Below, piece after piece: positions 11,728-21,100 of a DNA stretch of 64,000 bases. Origin of the DNA: Lumbricus rubellus. Lineage: Eukaryota > Annelida > Clitellata > Crassiclitellata > Lumbricidae. The notes beneath the pieces are model-generated. The model was not told the origin of the DNA. It made no database searches and was given only the letters and a program-made list of their open reading frames with translations. Where the stretch lies: positions 25,786,410 to 25,850,409 of the forward strand of contig OX243814.1 of the NCBI GenBank assembly GCA_945859605.1, in the 5' to 3' direction. Within the stretch, counting starts at the first letter, position 1, and each line of letters opens with the position of its first letter. The position numbers were made by a program, and so were the translations under genes.

Positions 11728-14700
11728 TAGGCAGGCAGACAGACAGACAGACAGAGACAGAGACAGAGACAGAGACACAGACACAGACACAGACACAGAC
11801 ACAGAGAGGAGTCTATATCTACGGACAAGCCGGTTGAAAAGATAAATCTTACTTGAGTACGAAATAATATGACAGAATGAGGAGAAGGACCAGAAGGGGG
11901 AAAGACATTAATACTTATTCTAAAAAATTTCGTTTTACCCTTTCATCCGTGGTAATTTAACAAACAACTTCCTGTCTTGGCGGCGATAATTATGTAGGCT
12001 TAAGACGAACTCAAACCCGGGGTTTAACTACTTGCTCGAAATAGAAATTTAACTCAATGCAGATGAGTTGTAGGCTATCGTTGGAGAACCAATAGAATAG
12101 ACCAACAACGTCAGTCACCCAGATACATTTGCAGCTGGCAATGGCTAATTAATTATAGTAGTTGAGCACCCATACAGCAGATTATTATAATTATACCCAT
12201 TCGAGAATAATAATATTTGTTTTATTGAAACAATCTGGTTGACATACCACAACCAGTTACAGAGTAGTTATGCAATTAGTCTAATCGCTGTAACATAAAT
12301 TGAGATAAGGCGAGATGAAGTGTCACCTTGAATTCCTTTTGCAATCCGTTTGGCATTCCTCGTAGCTCCTCAAGATGATCTGCGAGATTGAATTGGTTTA
12401 TCATGCGATTTGGTGAATCGCTGATAAAGGTTTTTGCCCCGTAAATACTTGATGAATCTATAGGAGAGAAACAGGTTGGATTTTGAATGGATTCCATTTA
12501 CAGTTATTTGTCGTAGACTGGAAAAAAATTAACATTTCGATAATAGCCTACACAATTACACAGATTATAATAGTAGGCATATCTCTCAGATTACCTGACG
12601 ACAATGATGAAAACGACAATAATGACGAAGACGAAAATGATGAGTGAGAATGATGTTGAAAGCGGTGACAGTGATGACGTTAAAGGATGATAATAAGACA
12701 GACGTTGATGCTGATGATGACATTGTTAGCAGGTGATGATGATAATCGTGATGATGATAACCTTAATGCATAAATGTAAATAGCCACAAGACAAAAGACG
12801 ACAAAGATGGCGATAATAGTGATGATAACTAAACTTGCGATGACTGCTTTGAGAACAGTCATACACTGTTACCAAAGTACGAACAAAAAAACGATGATGG
12901 CAAGTGATTATTACGCAGATACCTTCAACTATGATTGGTTTGGTACTCTGCCTTCGTCGGAGAGAGGAAGACTTGAGACGGAAGCGAGGCCTTTAAGAAC
13001 AAATAAATACGGTGTATATTGTATAACTGTATATTGTATATTGTAAATTCTTACAATTTTCGTGGATTCTACTGTCACTCGATCAGGAACATAATTTATA
13101 GCAAATAATTATGTAGGCCTATTCCTTTCAACTTTCAAGTGTATCTGTTTGAACTGTGAGGCATCAGTGGAAAATATAGGCCTAAGCGTGTTTTTGGCGG
13201 TTTAATATAGAAAAACAACGTAACTTTGTGTAAGAAGATGACCAGAAAAATTAAAAAAGTGTATCCTATCGTATACTAAGCCACACAGTGCATCATAAAT
13301 GATCATATCCTACCTATCCGGTGTGATCAATCCTTATGGACGTATCGTTGCCTTATGGCGCCCTATATTTATCAACAACGCTACATAATGATAATAATAT
13401 TAAATAGGAGTGGATAGGTGTGGATGATTGACCTTTGGACCTTCTTACATTTTGATACAGACGCAGAGAATGATGAGACCGATGACGATGACCGTCACTC
13501 CAACCGCCACTCCTATGATGGCTCCAATGGCTGTGTTCGACAGACCATCCCCTCCTCCGTATTCTGCTACTGAGCTTCCGTTGCCAGAAGGAGGACCATC
13601 AGAAGCCGTTGGAATCGATGCCATCGTCGTTGTTCCATTCCCTGCATACATATACAAAGTGCCACCTGTGACACCGGTTCTACCTGTCGCTCGCGTCGTC
13701 GTCGTCGTTGTCGTCGTCGTTGTTGTAGAGTTAGGCTGCACACCTGCAGCAGATAATCATAAGATATTCGTAAGACATGTTCGTTAGATATATTCGTAAG
13801 ATACATGTTCATGAGATTATTCGTAAGACATTGCAGATTAGAAAATGTGATGACATTAATTTTAAGGATGATATTATCTTCATTATGATCATCATAAGAC
13901 ATTTTCATAGGATCATCATAAGACATTTTTATGAGATTATCATAAGACATTTTCATAAGATTATCATATTATTAATTTAAGACATTTTCATAAGATAATA
14001 TCATAAGATATTCATAGACACTCGTCAGCCATTCATGAGACGTACGTAGGACATTCATAAAGTCTATTATGTGGGTCGCAAATAGCAAAATAAAAATGTG
14101 CCATCTTATGACTAAACTACCCCTTCACTCAATTGTTAAATGCCGGGCGTATCTCCAGTTTATTAACTATCCAAATGACATGCGTGTTAGACTTATTCTA
14201 CAGGCCTCGTCATGCAAGAGAACCCACATTAAAAAGGGCGAAAAATGTAAACACCCCAGTCGATATAATTGAGAGAGTTGCGAAAGTGATAATGAGATCA
14301 CTTTACTTCTTACGCCATCCTTAAATATCATCGCACTTTCTTATCTAGTGGCCGGTGTCGCGTGACAGAGTCTCCCCCCTAAAATTCTTCCCCCGGAGAC
14401 TTTATTTCGAAATAGATTCTCCCCGGAGGATCTGTTCTAGAATAAATTCGCCCCCCGGAGACTATATTCTGAAATAAAGTCTCCGGGGAGAGAATATTTC
14501 CTCCGCCCACGAAACAAAGTCTCCCCCGTTGATCGTGAAATCGGCTACAGTCGCATTAAATTAATAGATAAGCATATCAAACCGTTAGTTTACGTTGCGA
14601 ACACGATAACACGTTATTTAACATTAACATATATATACTTTTACACCAGAAAAAGTCTTCTAAAACAGATTTTCAGCCAGGGGAGACTCTGTTTGGGGGG

Positions 14701-17700
14701 GGGGGAGATTTTGTATCGGGGGGAGACTTTATTTCGTGACACCGGCATCATCAATTTACAGTGCTTCCTCAACTCATTAGGGCCTACATTCAACCGAAAG
14801 AGGCCTTTACATAGTAGGATGGTTACGAAACAAATTTATAGGGCACTATTGCTCAACCCTCCCTCATATAGCGTGTGTGCATGTGTATGTGCGTAGGCTG
14901 TGTGACCCACCGCTTTGTTTGTAACCATAGACGTAGACTTCGCACAGCGATATGGCGTCGAATCTGAATCCTCCGAGACGTCTCATCGTAACGTATCTGC
15001 CAACCATCTGTCCTCTCTGGCAAGAAAAGGATTGGATCCTAACATAAGGTCCTGTACTGTAATCGTAGCAGACGGCAGAGTCTCCGGGCGACAGGGAATT
15101 TTTCGAACTGACAAATACCGCGAAGTTCTGCATGTATCGGATGTCTGCGCGAGAAAAAGAAAACAACTTATCAAAATTCTGTGCAATTTTAACAGTTTTG
15201 CACCTTTGTACATCAGGGGGAAGACAAGACAGCAAGACGCTGTAAAACAGGAAACAAAATATGTAAGCTTACTGTTTATTCTGCTTTATCTGCACTTAAT
15301 GTTAGAAATGCATACAGAGTAAACTTCATTCGAAATGAAGCGTGCAAATGTGACTGCAGGTCTACGCACCTATAATGTAGAAAAATGCATGTAATACCAA
15401 GGCCCAAGAAAGAAAGAATTTTGTGATAATAAAAGTAAGAAATTGTGATTTGATTCCGTTAAACGCAAAGTAAATTCTGAATTGGTAATCACTTTTATAT
15501 TCAACGATCACATTATGGTTGACCTATTCACTGTAGGCTACGTCTGTATTAATGGTCGCTAAATTTTGTAATTTGAGTTTCCTGATTTGTAGGCCTATAA
15601 CCTATTAATTAAGTAACGGTAGCCTAAATGTTGCATAATTTGGCTGTCTTGTTGACAATACAATAGATTGCGTTTCACTCTATAAACGCATTAGAATACT
15701 CAAGTGACAAGTTGAGTCTACCCAGTATCTTTCTTTAGCAATTGTTTCCCGGACAAAGGTAGCCCATATTTGTAAAAAGGGTAAAATAATGTTCGCTATA
15801 CCCTACTGGTCAGTAGAGACTCTTCTATAGGGAGGCAATGTATTTGGAGGAGTAAAATTATCTTGCGCTGAATGATATGAGCGAGTTTAGATCTAATGGG
15901 TTTACCTACTGTAGTCGTCTAATGAGCCAACGAGAGTCATGTTGACGACGGTGTAGTCATCTCCTAGGTCGATCTGAAACCACGCAGTCGTGTTCGCTGG
16001 TTGGTATCCTTGGCACACTGTGCATGCGATACAACATGTGTTCAGGTTTCCATCAACTGCTAGTGCTGGTGAGTTATTACTAAACATACCGCTCTGCGTA
16101 ACGGATTTCAGCTGCGCCAGTTCACCTGAGCAAACAAGAGTAGGCCTAGAACAGTTAGAACACTGATCAAGCTTTATCTGAGATGTTACTTAATAAAATT
16201 GTTTTTCGTTACTTTTTGTTGCGTTGTGTTTTTTTATTCGTCAAAACACATTGGGTGGTCTCGCTAAAAGTGATATAACTTTTGTTTTGTTTGAAACAGT
16301 TTGGTGAAATTTGGCCATTAGGCTATACGTAAAATATGAATATGAAGGTCTCCATAAATTATAGCAAAAATAATCATCTGCAGAAACTCTGTGGATAGCT
16401 GTCAATTCTCTTCATCATCGCAGCTCTCCTTCCCACTGTTTGATAGTCTATACATGTACATCTAAAACATCCTCTGCTTTTATCGCTGACACCTACTGCT
16501 TATTCTCCTTGAACAGTGTCTCAATACTTCATTTAACATTACAATCACTCCTAGATCCATACACAAAGTATTACACATAGGCCTACACATTTCTCCGCAA
16601 CCGATCCACTTCCCTGCCCAATATTAACCCTACTCCTTCCGCTTCCGCTCAGTCATCATCGCTTTCAATTCTCTCTTCCACCTCTGAAACAGCAGTGTCA
16701 CTCCTCTCAAATTCTCCTCCAGATCAGCAATGCAAACTTGATTGTTTCCCATATTTTTCGCCGTTGATCACAGCTTTTTCTACATCGGCTATAATTATTC
16801 TTGGTTTGGCGTCTTTGGCACTCTTTTACTGTGATTCCAGCTCTACTTTTCTTCCAGGTCATTCTCCTTTCAATCCTCCAGTCAAGGCACTCAAACCTTC
16901 CCACTCCCTTGCGGTTTCATTCAAGGTTTCGTGCAGTGTCCACTCCTCTTCATCATGTATACCACACGATTAAATCACCATTGACCACCATTTCTATGCC
17001 GATGTCTTCCAACTCTACATATAAATTATTCTTCTCCCCAATCCCTTTGTCTGCTTCAATTACACAAGTATTCAATATGGCCAGCCTCAACGGATGTCGT
17101 CCAACCTCCTACTATGCCTCAAGTTCCCAAACCCCTCCAAAAAGAATTAATCGTTTGTTGTCTTCCCGGCGAAGAAAAAAATTCCATGACCCTTCGACAC
17201 ACTTATCCATTAGGCTAACTCTCTTTCTCTCAACTTAAAATCCGATTCCTCTGTAATCAGAACGCCCAACCCCAAGCAGTACCATATCGTATCACGCCCA
17301 TTGGCCAAAAATCCCGCGCCAATCCTCTTCAAAGTCTCAACTACTTTCAAGGCTAATTTTCCGCTTTTCAGAGCATGAAATTATAAATCTATCAGTGCGT
17401 ATAGATCTGTAGTATAGATTGGCATAGGCTAATCTGCGTTCATGTTATAAGACTTACTCAGACTCTCTCACGATCGCCCTTGCATTGCTTGAATCTGCTC
17501 ATTGAACTTGAATGCAATTGAAGTTGCAAGCTGGGTTCCAACTGAGTTTTTCTTATTATCACCTGCTAATAATTGTTTTGGTCATGGCGTGATAATTTTT
17601 TTAATCCTATGTACTATAGGTAGCTTGCTTGCATTTCCGCGGGATTCAAACTTCAATAGGCTAATTGTTTGAGGATAGCCTATGTTCTGCGGTATATGTT

Positions 17701-18165
17701 CTATAATGTGATGATCATTTGCCATTAATAATACGGCGAAATGTTTGGGTCACTAAAGACGACTTTGACAAAACAATTAGATCTATTGAAAATGAAGGGT
17801 GATTTTTCTTATTAAATTGAAGCGTAAACCGAATTCTAAATTCCAAATTCTAAAGAGCTTAATGCTTAACGCTTAATCCAGAACATCGAATTATTCAGAT
17901 GGCAAGTTCAATAAAAAAAATTCTAACTTCTCTTGAAGCCTGAAGTAGGCTATAGACCAACGGCGCAGTTAATACCTTCTTCGAAAACACTTCATTCGTG
18001 AATTCTTTGAAAATACCGGTATTGTATTAGAGTCATCAATATCAAGCGATGCGTGACTATGCAATAATTAAGGATTCTACAAACAGGAAGAAACTCCCAC
18101 GTACTTGATGCAACAAAAGCTGATCCATGCAGATACAGTGAGAGCATGACAGACAGAAACCTCAT
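1865..18165 (-). CDS. receptor-type protein tyrosine phosphatase with F-type-lectin-like ectodomain (complete gene, 21 coding exons)
   Basis: This is a type I membrane phosphatase predicted to dephosphorylate phosphotyrosine at the plasma membrane in response to an extracellular, perhaps glycan, ligand. Exons (5'->3', - strand): 18165-18105, 16125-15910, 15144-14911, 13743-13449, 12990-12923, 12457-12327, 11435-11348, 11176-11097, 10613-10574, 10353-10256, 9825-9691, 9318-9164, 8519-8384, 7860-7714, 7244-7148, 6654-6581, 5542-5417, 4874-4743, 4429-4266, 3312-3177, 1945-1865. All junctions use GT-AG and keep frame, giving about 897 residues: signal peptide 1-21, lectin-like domain about 22-170, Thr-rich stalk, membrane helix about 242-266, D1 about 310-628, D2 about 640-890. 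D1 has [10 protein letters not shown] (Cys533, Arg539). D2 has lost its Asp loop and Arg. The 5' and 3' UTR ends are not resolved. The family call is firm; the ligand is unknown. Confidence 0.85.
1946..3176. other. RPTP intron 20
   Basis: It contains a possible 21-nt in-frame microexon (2574-2594) and, next to the donor of exon 20, a GAT/GAC trinucleotide tract (about 3058-3170). Nothing else was recognised. Confidence 0.5.
3058..3170. repeat. GAT/GAC-rich trinucleotide repeat
   Basis: About 110 bases of imperfect GAT/GAC/AAT triplets directly follow the exon 20 splice donor of the RPTP gene. On the - strand, unspliced read-through would encode a run of Ile/Val. Confidence 0.8.
3177..3312 (-). 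CDS. RPTP exon 20, D2 signature loop
   Basis: It encodes MDGSTKSG, the D2 counterpart of the SAGxGRTG loop, then the following helix ([11 protein letters not shown]). With the Cys from exon 19 the motif is QCMDGSTKSG, so the catalytic Arg is Lys (residue 831). It is 136 nt, phase 2 to 0, exactly like D1 exon 13. Confidence 0.8.
3652..4258. repeat. 22-bp palindromic minisatellite
   Basis: About 27 copies of a ~22-bp unit agree with AGACTACATTACGTGTAGTAAT. Each unit contains the near-palindrome CTACATTACGTGTAG. A longer variant block (with 'ctacctgtacattacgtgtgg') is itself repeated near 3700-3800 and 3820-3920. It lies in RPTP intron 19 and ends within 10 bases of the exon 19 donor. Confidence 0.9.
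4266..4429 (-). CDS. RPTP exon 19, D2 WPD-loop to Cys
   Basis: It encodes [20 protein letters not shown] and continues to RIVIQC. It aligns with exon 12 of D1. The WPD-type loop is NWLN, with no Asp, and the usual VHC is IQC (Cys825). 164 nt, phase 0 to 2. Confidence 0.8.
4743..4874 (-). CDS. RPTP exon 18, D2 core
   Basis: It encodes [11 protein letters not shown] then FGPFLVEM, the D2 form of the YWP-to-V segment. 132 nt, phase 0 to 0, donor GTATGT. The + strand frame over the same bases is a shadow. Confidence 0.8.
5417..5542 (-). CDS. RPTP exon 17, D2
   Basis: It encodes AYILTQVPL and [11 protein letters not shown], the D2 equivalents of AYIATQGPL and DFWRMIW. 126 nt, phase 0 to 0. In D1 the same segment is split over exons 9 and 10, so one intron differs between the two domains. 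Confidence 0.85.
5613..5825 (+). mobile_element. tRNA-derived SINE, diverged copy
   Basis: It has an A-box-like GGTGGCGTTCGG, a B-box-like GGTTCAAATCC, a body shared with the copies at 27519 and 37385, the tail motif GGGGGCGCTATAGAAAT and then (AAAT)n. It lies in RPTP intron 16. Confidence 0.7.
5983..6343. mobile_element. hAT-type MITE with 8-bp target duplication
   Basis: The 361-bp element starts CAGTGGTTCCCAACC and ends GGTTGGGAACCGCTG. It is flanked by a perfect 8-bp direct repeat ATCTAACT (5975-5982 and 6344-6351). The interior has repeated 'gggccac' words. Inverted ends plus an 8-bp duplication are the signature of hAT transposons. No transposase frame was seen. Confidence 0.9.
6581..6654 (-). 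CDS. RPTP exon 16, start of D2
   Basis: It encodes [20 protein letters not shown], starting in the middle of the Tyr codon (phase 1) as exon 8 of D1 does. It corresponds to the D-xx-R-V-x-L / DYINA region. Confidence 0.8.
6655..7147. other. RPTP intron 15
   Basis: AT-rich sequence in which I see no gene or clear repeat. Confidence 0.4.
7148..7244 (-). CDS. RPTP exon 15, D1-D2 linker
   Basis: It encodes a basic linker ending in [12 protein letters not shown], the D2 version of the KNRY loop (Tyr replaced by Asn). 97 nt, phase 0 to 1. Confidence 0.75.
7714..7860 (-). CDS. RPTP exon 14, end of D1
   Basis: It begins [14 protein letters not shown], the QYxFxYxAL Q-loop segment that closes a PTP domain, followed by a Ser-rich linker. 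147 nt, phase 0 to 0. Confidence 0.85.
8384..8519 (-). CDS. RPTP exon 13, D1 P-loop
   Basis: It encodes [20 protein letters not shown], completing the [10 protein letters not shown] signature with Arg539, then [15 protein letters not shown]. The C-x5-R motif is intact. 136 nt, phase 2 to 0. Confidence 0.9.
8530..8673. repeat. CAAT/CGAT tetranucleotide microsatellite
   Basis: About 140 bases of (ATCA)n mixed with ATCGATCA steps lie in RPTP intron 12, starting 11 bases from the exon 13 acceptor. Confidence 0.9.
9164..9318 (-). CDS. RPTP exon 12, D1 WPD loop
   Basis: It encodes [18 protein letters not shown] and, at the end, GPVVIHC (Cys533). The usual WPDHG is WMDNG: the general-acid Asp501 remains, but Pro and His are replaced. 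155 nt, phase 0 to 2. Confidence 0.9.
9691..9825 (-). CDS. RPTP exon 11, D1 KCxxYWP segment
   Basis: It starts [12 protein letters not shown], the diagnostic KCxxYWP of PTP domains, and continues to [10 protein letters not shown]. 135 nt, phase 0 to 0. Confidence 0.9.
10256..10353 (-). CDS. RPTP exon 10, D1 DFWRMIW segment
   Basis: It encodes [18 protein letters not shown] then [12 protein letters not shown]. These are canonical PTP motifs. 98 nt, phase 1 to 0. Confidence 0.9.
10574..10613 (-). CDS. RPTP exon 9, D1 AYIATQ segment
   Basis: A 40-nt exon encodes [13 protein letters not shown], matching the GYxxxxAYIATQG stretch. The acceptor is CATGTAG and the donor is GTAAGT. Confidence 0.85.
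11097..11176 (-). CDS. RPTP exon 8, D1 DYINAN segment
   Basis: It encodes [20 protein letters not shown] then NANFIT. The phase-1 start completes the Tyr of LPYDH from exon 7. It has an unusual acidic insertion EEDDDE before the YINAN motif. Confidence 0.85.
11348..11435 (-). CDS. RPTP exon 7, KNR loop of D1
   Basis: It encodes [12 protein letters not shown]. The phosphotyrosine-recognition loop, normally KNRY, is KNRF here (Phe359). 88 nt, phase 0 to 1, donor GTGAGC. Confidence 0.85.
11690..11806. repeat. GA / CAGA microsatellite
   Basis: A run of GA, CAGA and GACA steps of about 115 bases lies in RPTP intron 6. The rest of that intron (11436-12326) shows nothing else. Confidence 0.9.
12327..12457 (-). 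CDS. RPTP exon 6, juxtamembrane region
   Basis: It encodes the wedge-like helix [19 protein letters not shown] then LQKEFK, typical of the segment before the first RPTP domain. 131 nt, phase 1 to 0. Confidence 0.8.
12923..12990 (-). CDS. RPTP exon 5, basic juxtamembrane segment
   Basis: A short exon (68 nt, phase 2 to 1) encodes [20 protein letters not shown]. The positive charges right after the membrane helix fit an inside-facing stop-transfer flank. Confidence 0.75.
13449..13743 (-). CDS. RPTP exon 4, Thr-rich stalk and membrane helix
   Basis: After QPNS it encodes a run of about 11 Thr made from a degenerate ACG/ACA triplet repeat, then a Gly/Ser/Thr-rich stalk and the helix [20 protein letters not shown] followed by LCVCIKM. 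The stalk is likely O-glycosylated. 295 nt, phase 1 to 2. Confidence 0.85.
13770..14010. repeat. degenerate CATAAGA-type minisatellite
   Basis: Diverged copies of a ~22-24-bp unit around 'cataagacattttcataagat' lie in RPTP intron 3. Confidence 0.6.
14351..14746. mobile_element. foldback-type element with GTCTCCCC subrepeats
   Basis: The ends are inverted: GCCGGTGTCGCGTGAC at the left and GTGACACCGGC at the right, each followed inward by CAGAGTCTCCCCCC-type words. Inside are repeated GGAGACTTTATTTCG / CTCCCCGG modules in both orientations. No clear target duplication was found. The architecture resembles the element at 45490-47442. Confidence 0.65.
14911..15144 (-). CDS. RPTP exon 3, second half of lectin-like domain
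   Basis: It encodes [15 protein letters not shown], then [24 protein letters not shown] and [10 protein letters not shown]. The last four are the usual closing strands of F-type lectin/discoidin-like folds. 234 nt, phase 1 to 1. Confidence 0.8.
15145..15909. other. RPTP intron 2
   Basis: No gene or recognisable repeat was seen. Confidence 0.4.
15910..16125 (-). CDS. RPTP exon 2, first half of lectin-like domain
   Basis: It encodes [20 protein letters not shown] and then [19 protein letters not shown], the ALAVDGN and W-x-x-DLG hallmarks of F-type lectin/F5-8C-like domains. The His and the first Arg of the fucose-binding triad are not apparent. 216 nt, phase 1 to 1, so the two-exon domain is a shuffle-ready symmetrical module. 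Confidence 0.8.
16126..18104. other. RPTP intron 1
   Basis: This holds a pyrimidine-rich stretch (about 16400-17250) with long but unsupported open frames on both strands. It may be a decayed transposon, but no motif was recognised. The rest is unremarkable. Confidence 0.35.
18105..18165 (-). CDS. RPTP exon 1, signal peptide
   Basis: ATG at 18165-18163 opens [20 protein letters not shown], a short hydrophobic signal peptide. The donor is GTACGT and the exon ends in phase 1, fitting the first lectin exon. No other in-frame ATG with such a hydrophobic run was found nearby. Confidence 0.75.
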
Positions 18166-21100
18166 TGTCAGCGTCGTGCTTCGTGCAGCTACAAAAACAA
18201 TTTTTAGCTATAATAATAATTATGGTGGTTCACTAGGAAGTAATTGTTTTCATAGATAAGCTTACACGGTATGAGCATACTGTAGGCCAGGCCTACCTGC
18301 TGATCGCATGATGGTGATTTCGTTATCTCTCACTATTGTCAGTGGCGGCCCAGAATTGGGAGGGGGTTAGTTGCTGAAGAAGTTGGTCCAGGAATTTTCA
18401 GTCGTTTTCATTCACCAAAATTTCTGACGACTTTTTTTAGTCATTTGGTCTGAATCTCAAGAAAATATTCCATTTCCCCCGTCAAAATTTCTGACGATCT
18501 TGTTTTAGTAGTCCATTGGTTTGGGGCTTTGTTTTTCCCGATTTTGCTCTTTGTTAGGTCAGTATACGCTATGTACCCGTGGTTGTAGACATTTCCACAT
18601 TAAATTTTGTCTTTGAGGTTAATCGCCGTTTAAGCTGATACAAAAGTGAAATATCTTTAAATTGCTCGCTTTGGTGCACGAAGTAGGCCTATACATAAAT
18701 TCCAAAAATTGGCGGAGTCATAGGCCTATGCATGCAAAGTTAGTTCAGTTATTCTGGACCACCCTGTATAAGCATAGGTCCTATTGAGAATTTTGACCTG
18801 CGGATGATATGGAGCAGATTATTGGCAGACGTTCTTTAAAACTCACGAACGGTTGCAAGTGATTTCCAATAACAAAACAAAATACAAAATACAACTTGCG
18901 GCAAGGAATAAAACACTGGCAGAATTCCATCTCCTCACAATTTGACTGACACAGTAATTGGCTTAAAATTGCTGAGCACCTCTAAGGCAGAGTATAAAAC
19001 GATTATTTTTTTATAAATCAAATGTCCAACGACTGAAGACAGTAATAAGGTGCAACGTGCACGGCAGCTCAGTGCAGATGACTTTCTTAGGGTATTGTGT
19101 CACAATAGGGAACATTCTTAGTATTGCTTTGCGTAGCGAAAATTTCTAATACAAGGAGTATAATATTTATTATGGGCCCTATATTTATATATTATATGTG
19201 TGAATAAGCTATATATAGGCCTATTTTGGATAGTTCTGAAGTGCTTCGTTCCACAGGCTCTAATTCCGTCTATTATATCTTTGCATTTGTATACTCTATA
19301 TTTGAACAAACGGAAATAGAAACAGATTTGCAAATATAAGTAGGCCTATGGGCACATAATTATCATAAACAATTTAGACTGAAGATAGCATGGATACAGT
19401 GGATAGAATGGATAGATGGATAGATGAATAGATGAATATATGGATGGATTATTTGATGGATGGATGGATGGATTGATGGTTCGATGAACGGCCGGCCGGA
19501 TGGATTATATAGAATATATTATACTTAAATAATGGTTTGTGACACTTATTAATGGAAGTAATCTGGTTTGTAATGATTGTCATGGGCAAAATTCTTCGCA
19601 GACTGTCCTCTGAATACAGACTGACGCTGTAGGGATGATGCTATTCAACGCCATGCATAACCTACTTAGGGAGTAATGAAACGGGCTGCATGCATTGCAT
19701 AACAGAAGCATCGTAAAAGCGACTTACCCTAAGATGAACAACCATACAGTCACTCCAAGACGAATAACCACTTAATCAACTAAGTCCTGGGTAACCTCTG
19801 CTGGATGTAGGCAATTCCTCTCTTAACCCAATTGCTTCACAATGCCAACTTGTTTTTGAAAGCAGCGTTTTGCATAGGTCTATACCACGGAAAACTAAGT
19901 AGGCCTAGACTCAGTCTTAATCTTTTGATGCGACTTATTAACTATGGCAGCGCCTAAGCCTCCAAGTCATCGAATTCAGTACTAAGTCACTTTTAGCGTC
20001 GAAAACTCTTTTTCACACATGACCGATTCTTCTGGCCTATGCCTTGTGCGTATATTATGCAAATGAGCAGAGGTTTTGTATCGTTTACCCCATAGCCTAT
20101 TGTAAAGAAATGAAGTACAAATCCACCATTCGAGTAGGCTACAATGAATCCGCAACTATTTGAACGACATCAATACGTTCAAGCGTGCATGCTATACTAG
20201 CACAGCACAAAATCCAGAACTTGTGTGCATGGACAATGTATGAATATCCAAATGCTACACATGCATATATACATGTATATAACTACATATAAAATTGTAT
20301 ACTCATAATTAGATATATAGGCATTCGTGCGTATTGAACATTATGTATGTATATATAGAATATGCAAATATTATTGTGCTATGAGTCTATGACTCACGTT
20401 TTCAGGTAAAGAAAGAGTCTTGCATCGAAACGTGACTTACCGTTCTCAAAGGATCGCATGTCTCAAATGATCGCCAACAGCGCTCAACCCTTTCTAGTGC
20501 TCGTGCACATTGCATACATGTAGCCACCTTGTATTAAAAATATATGATACACAAAAGCGTGCATAAAATTTGTACGCAATTCTTTAAATTCTGTCCAGGT
20601 ATAAATTATCAAATGCACGTCATCCGTGTGTTGTGCATGCACAAGTAAATTAATTCTATCGAATAAAATACGGAGCGAATTCTTGCCTGAACTTCAGTGA
20701 CATGATTGTGTTGTCTTAAAACCGCAGTAGGCCTTTAATATTAAGAATAGTTAGTCAAGATTAAATTACAAAGGCAGTACGTTGGTTACGTCTGATGTCC
20801 GCAAATAAATTCTTGCACTTTTATGTTGTAGGTCCTATTGTATACATCGTATTTGACCATTTGACCACAGTGACTGTTCCACAAGCACCCCCTAGCCGAC
20901 TCAGCTATGATGAGTACACTGACCTACGGTCAGTGGATAATGAGACGGCGAGGGAGAGAATTGGCCACCGCCCTCATATGCTGAGGCCTTGAAAATGAAG
21001 TCGCTAACACTTCATCCCCCATTGGCGAACCTCCGGGCTAGCTAGAAGGGATCTCATTACTATTATTTATTTATTCTCAGCGTGAGAAAAAAATCGGAAA

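Noticed and set aside
16695..17238. Overlapping open frames of 92 and 145 codons in RPTP intron 1
   Set aside because: Pyrimidine-rich sequence without any domain; at most a decayed transposon.
20795..20992. + strand frame containing YDEYTDLRSVDN
   Set aside because: It looks tail-like, but there is no partner exon, splice evidence or recognised family.
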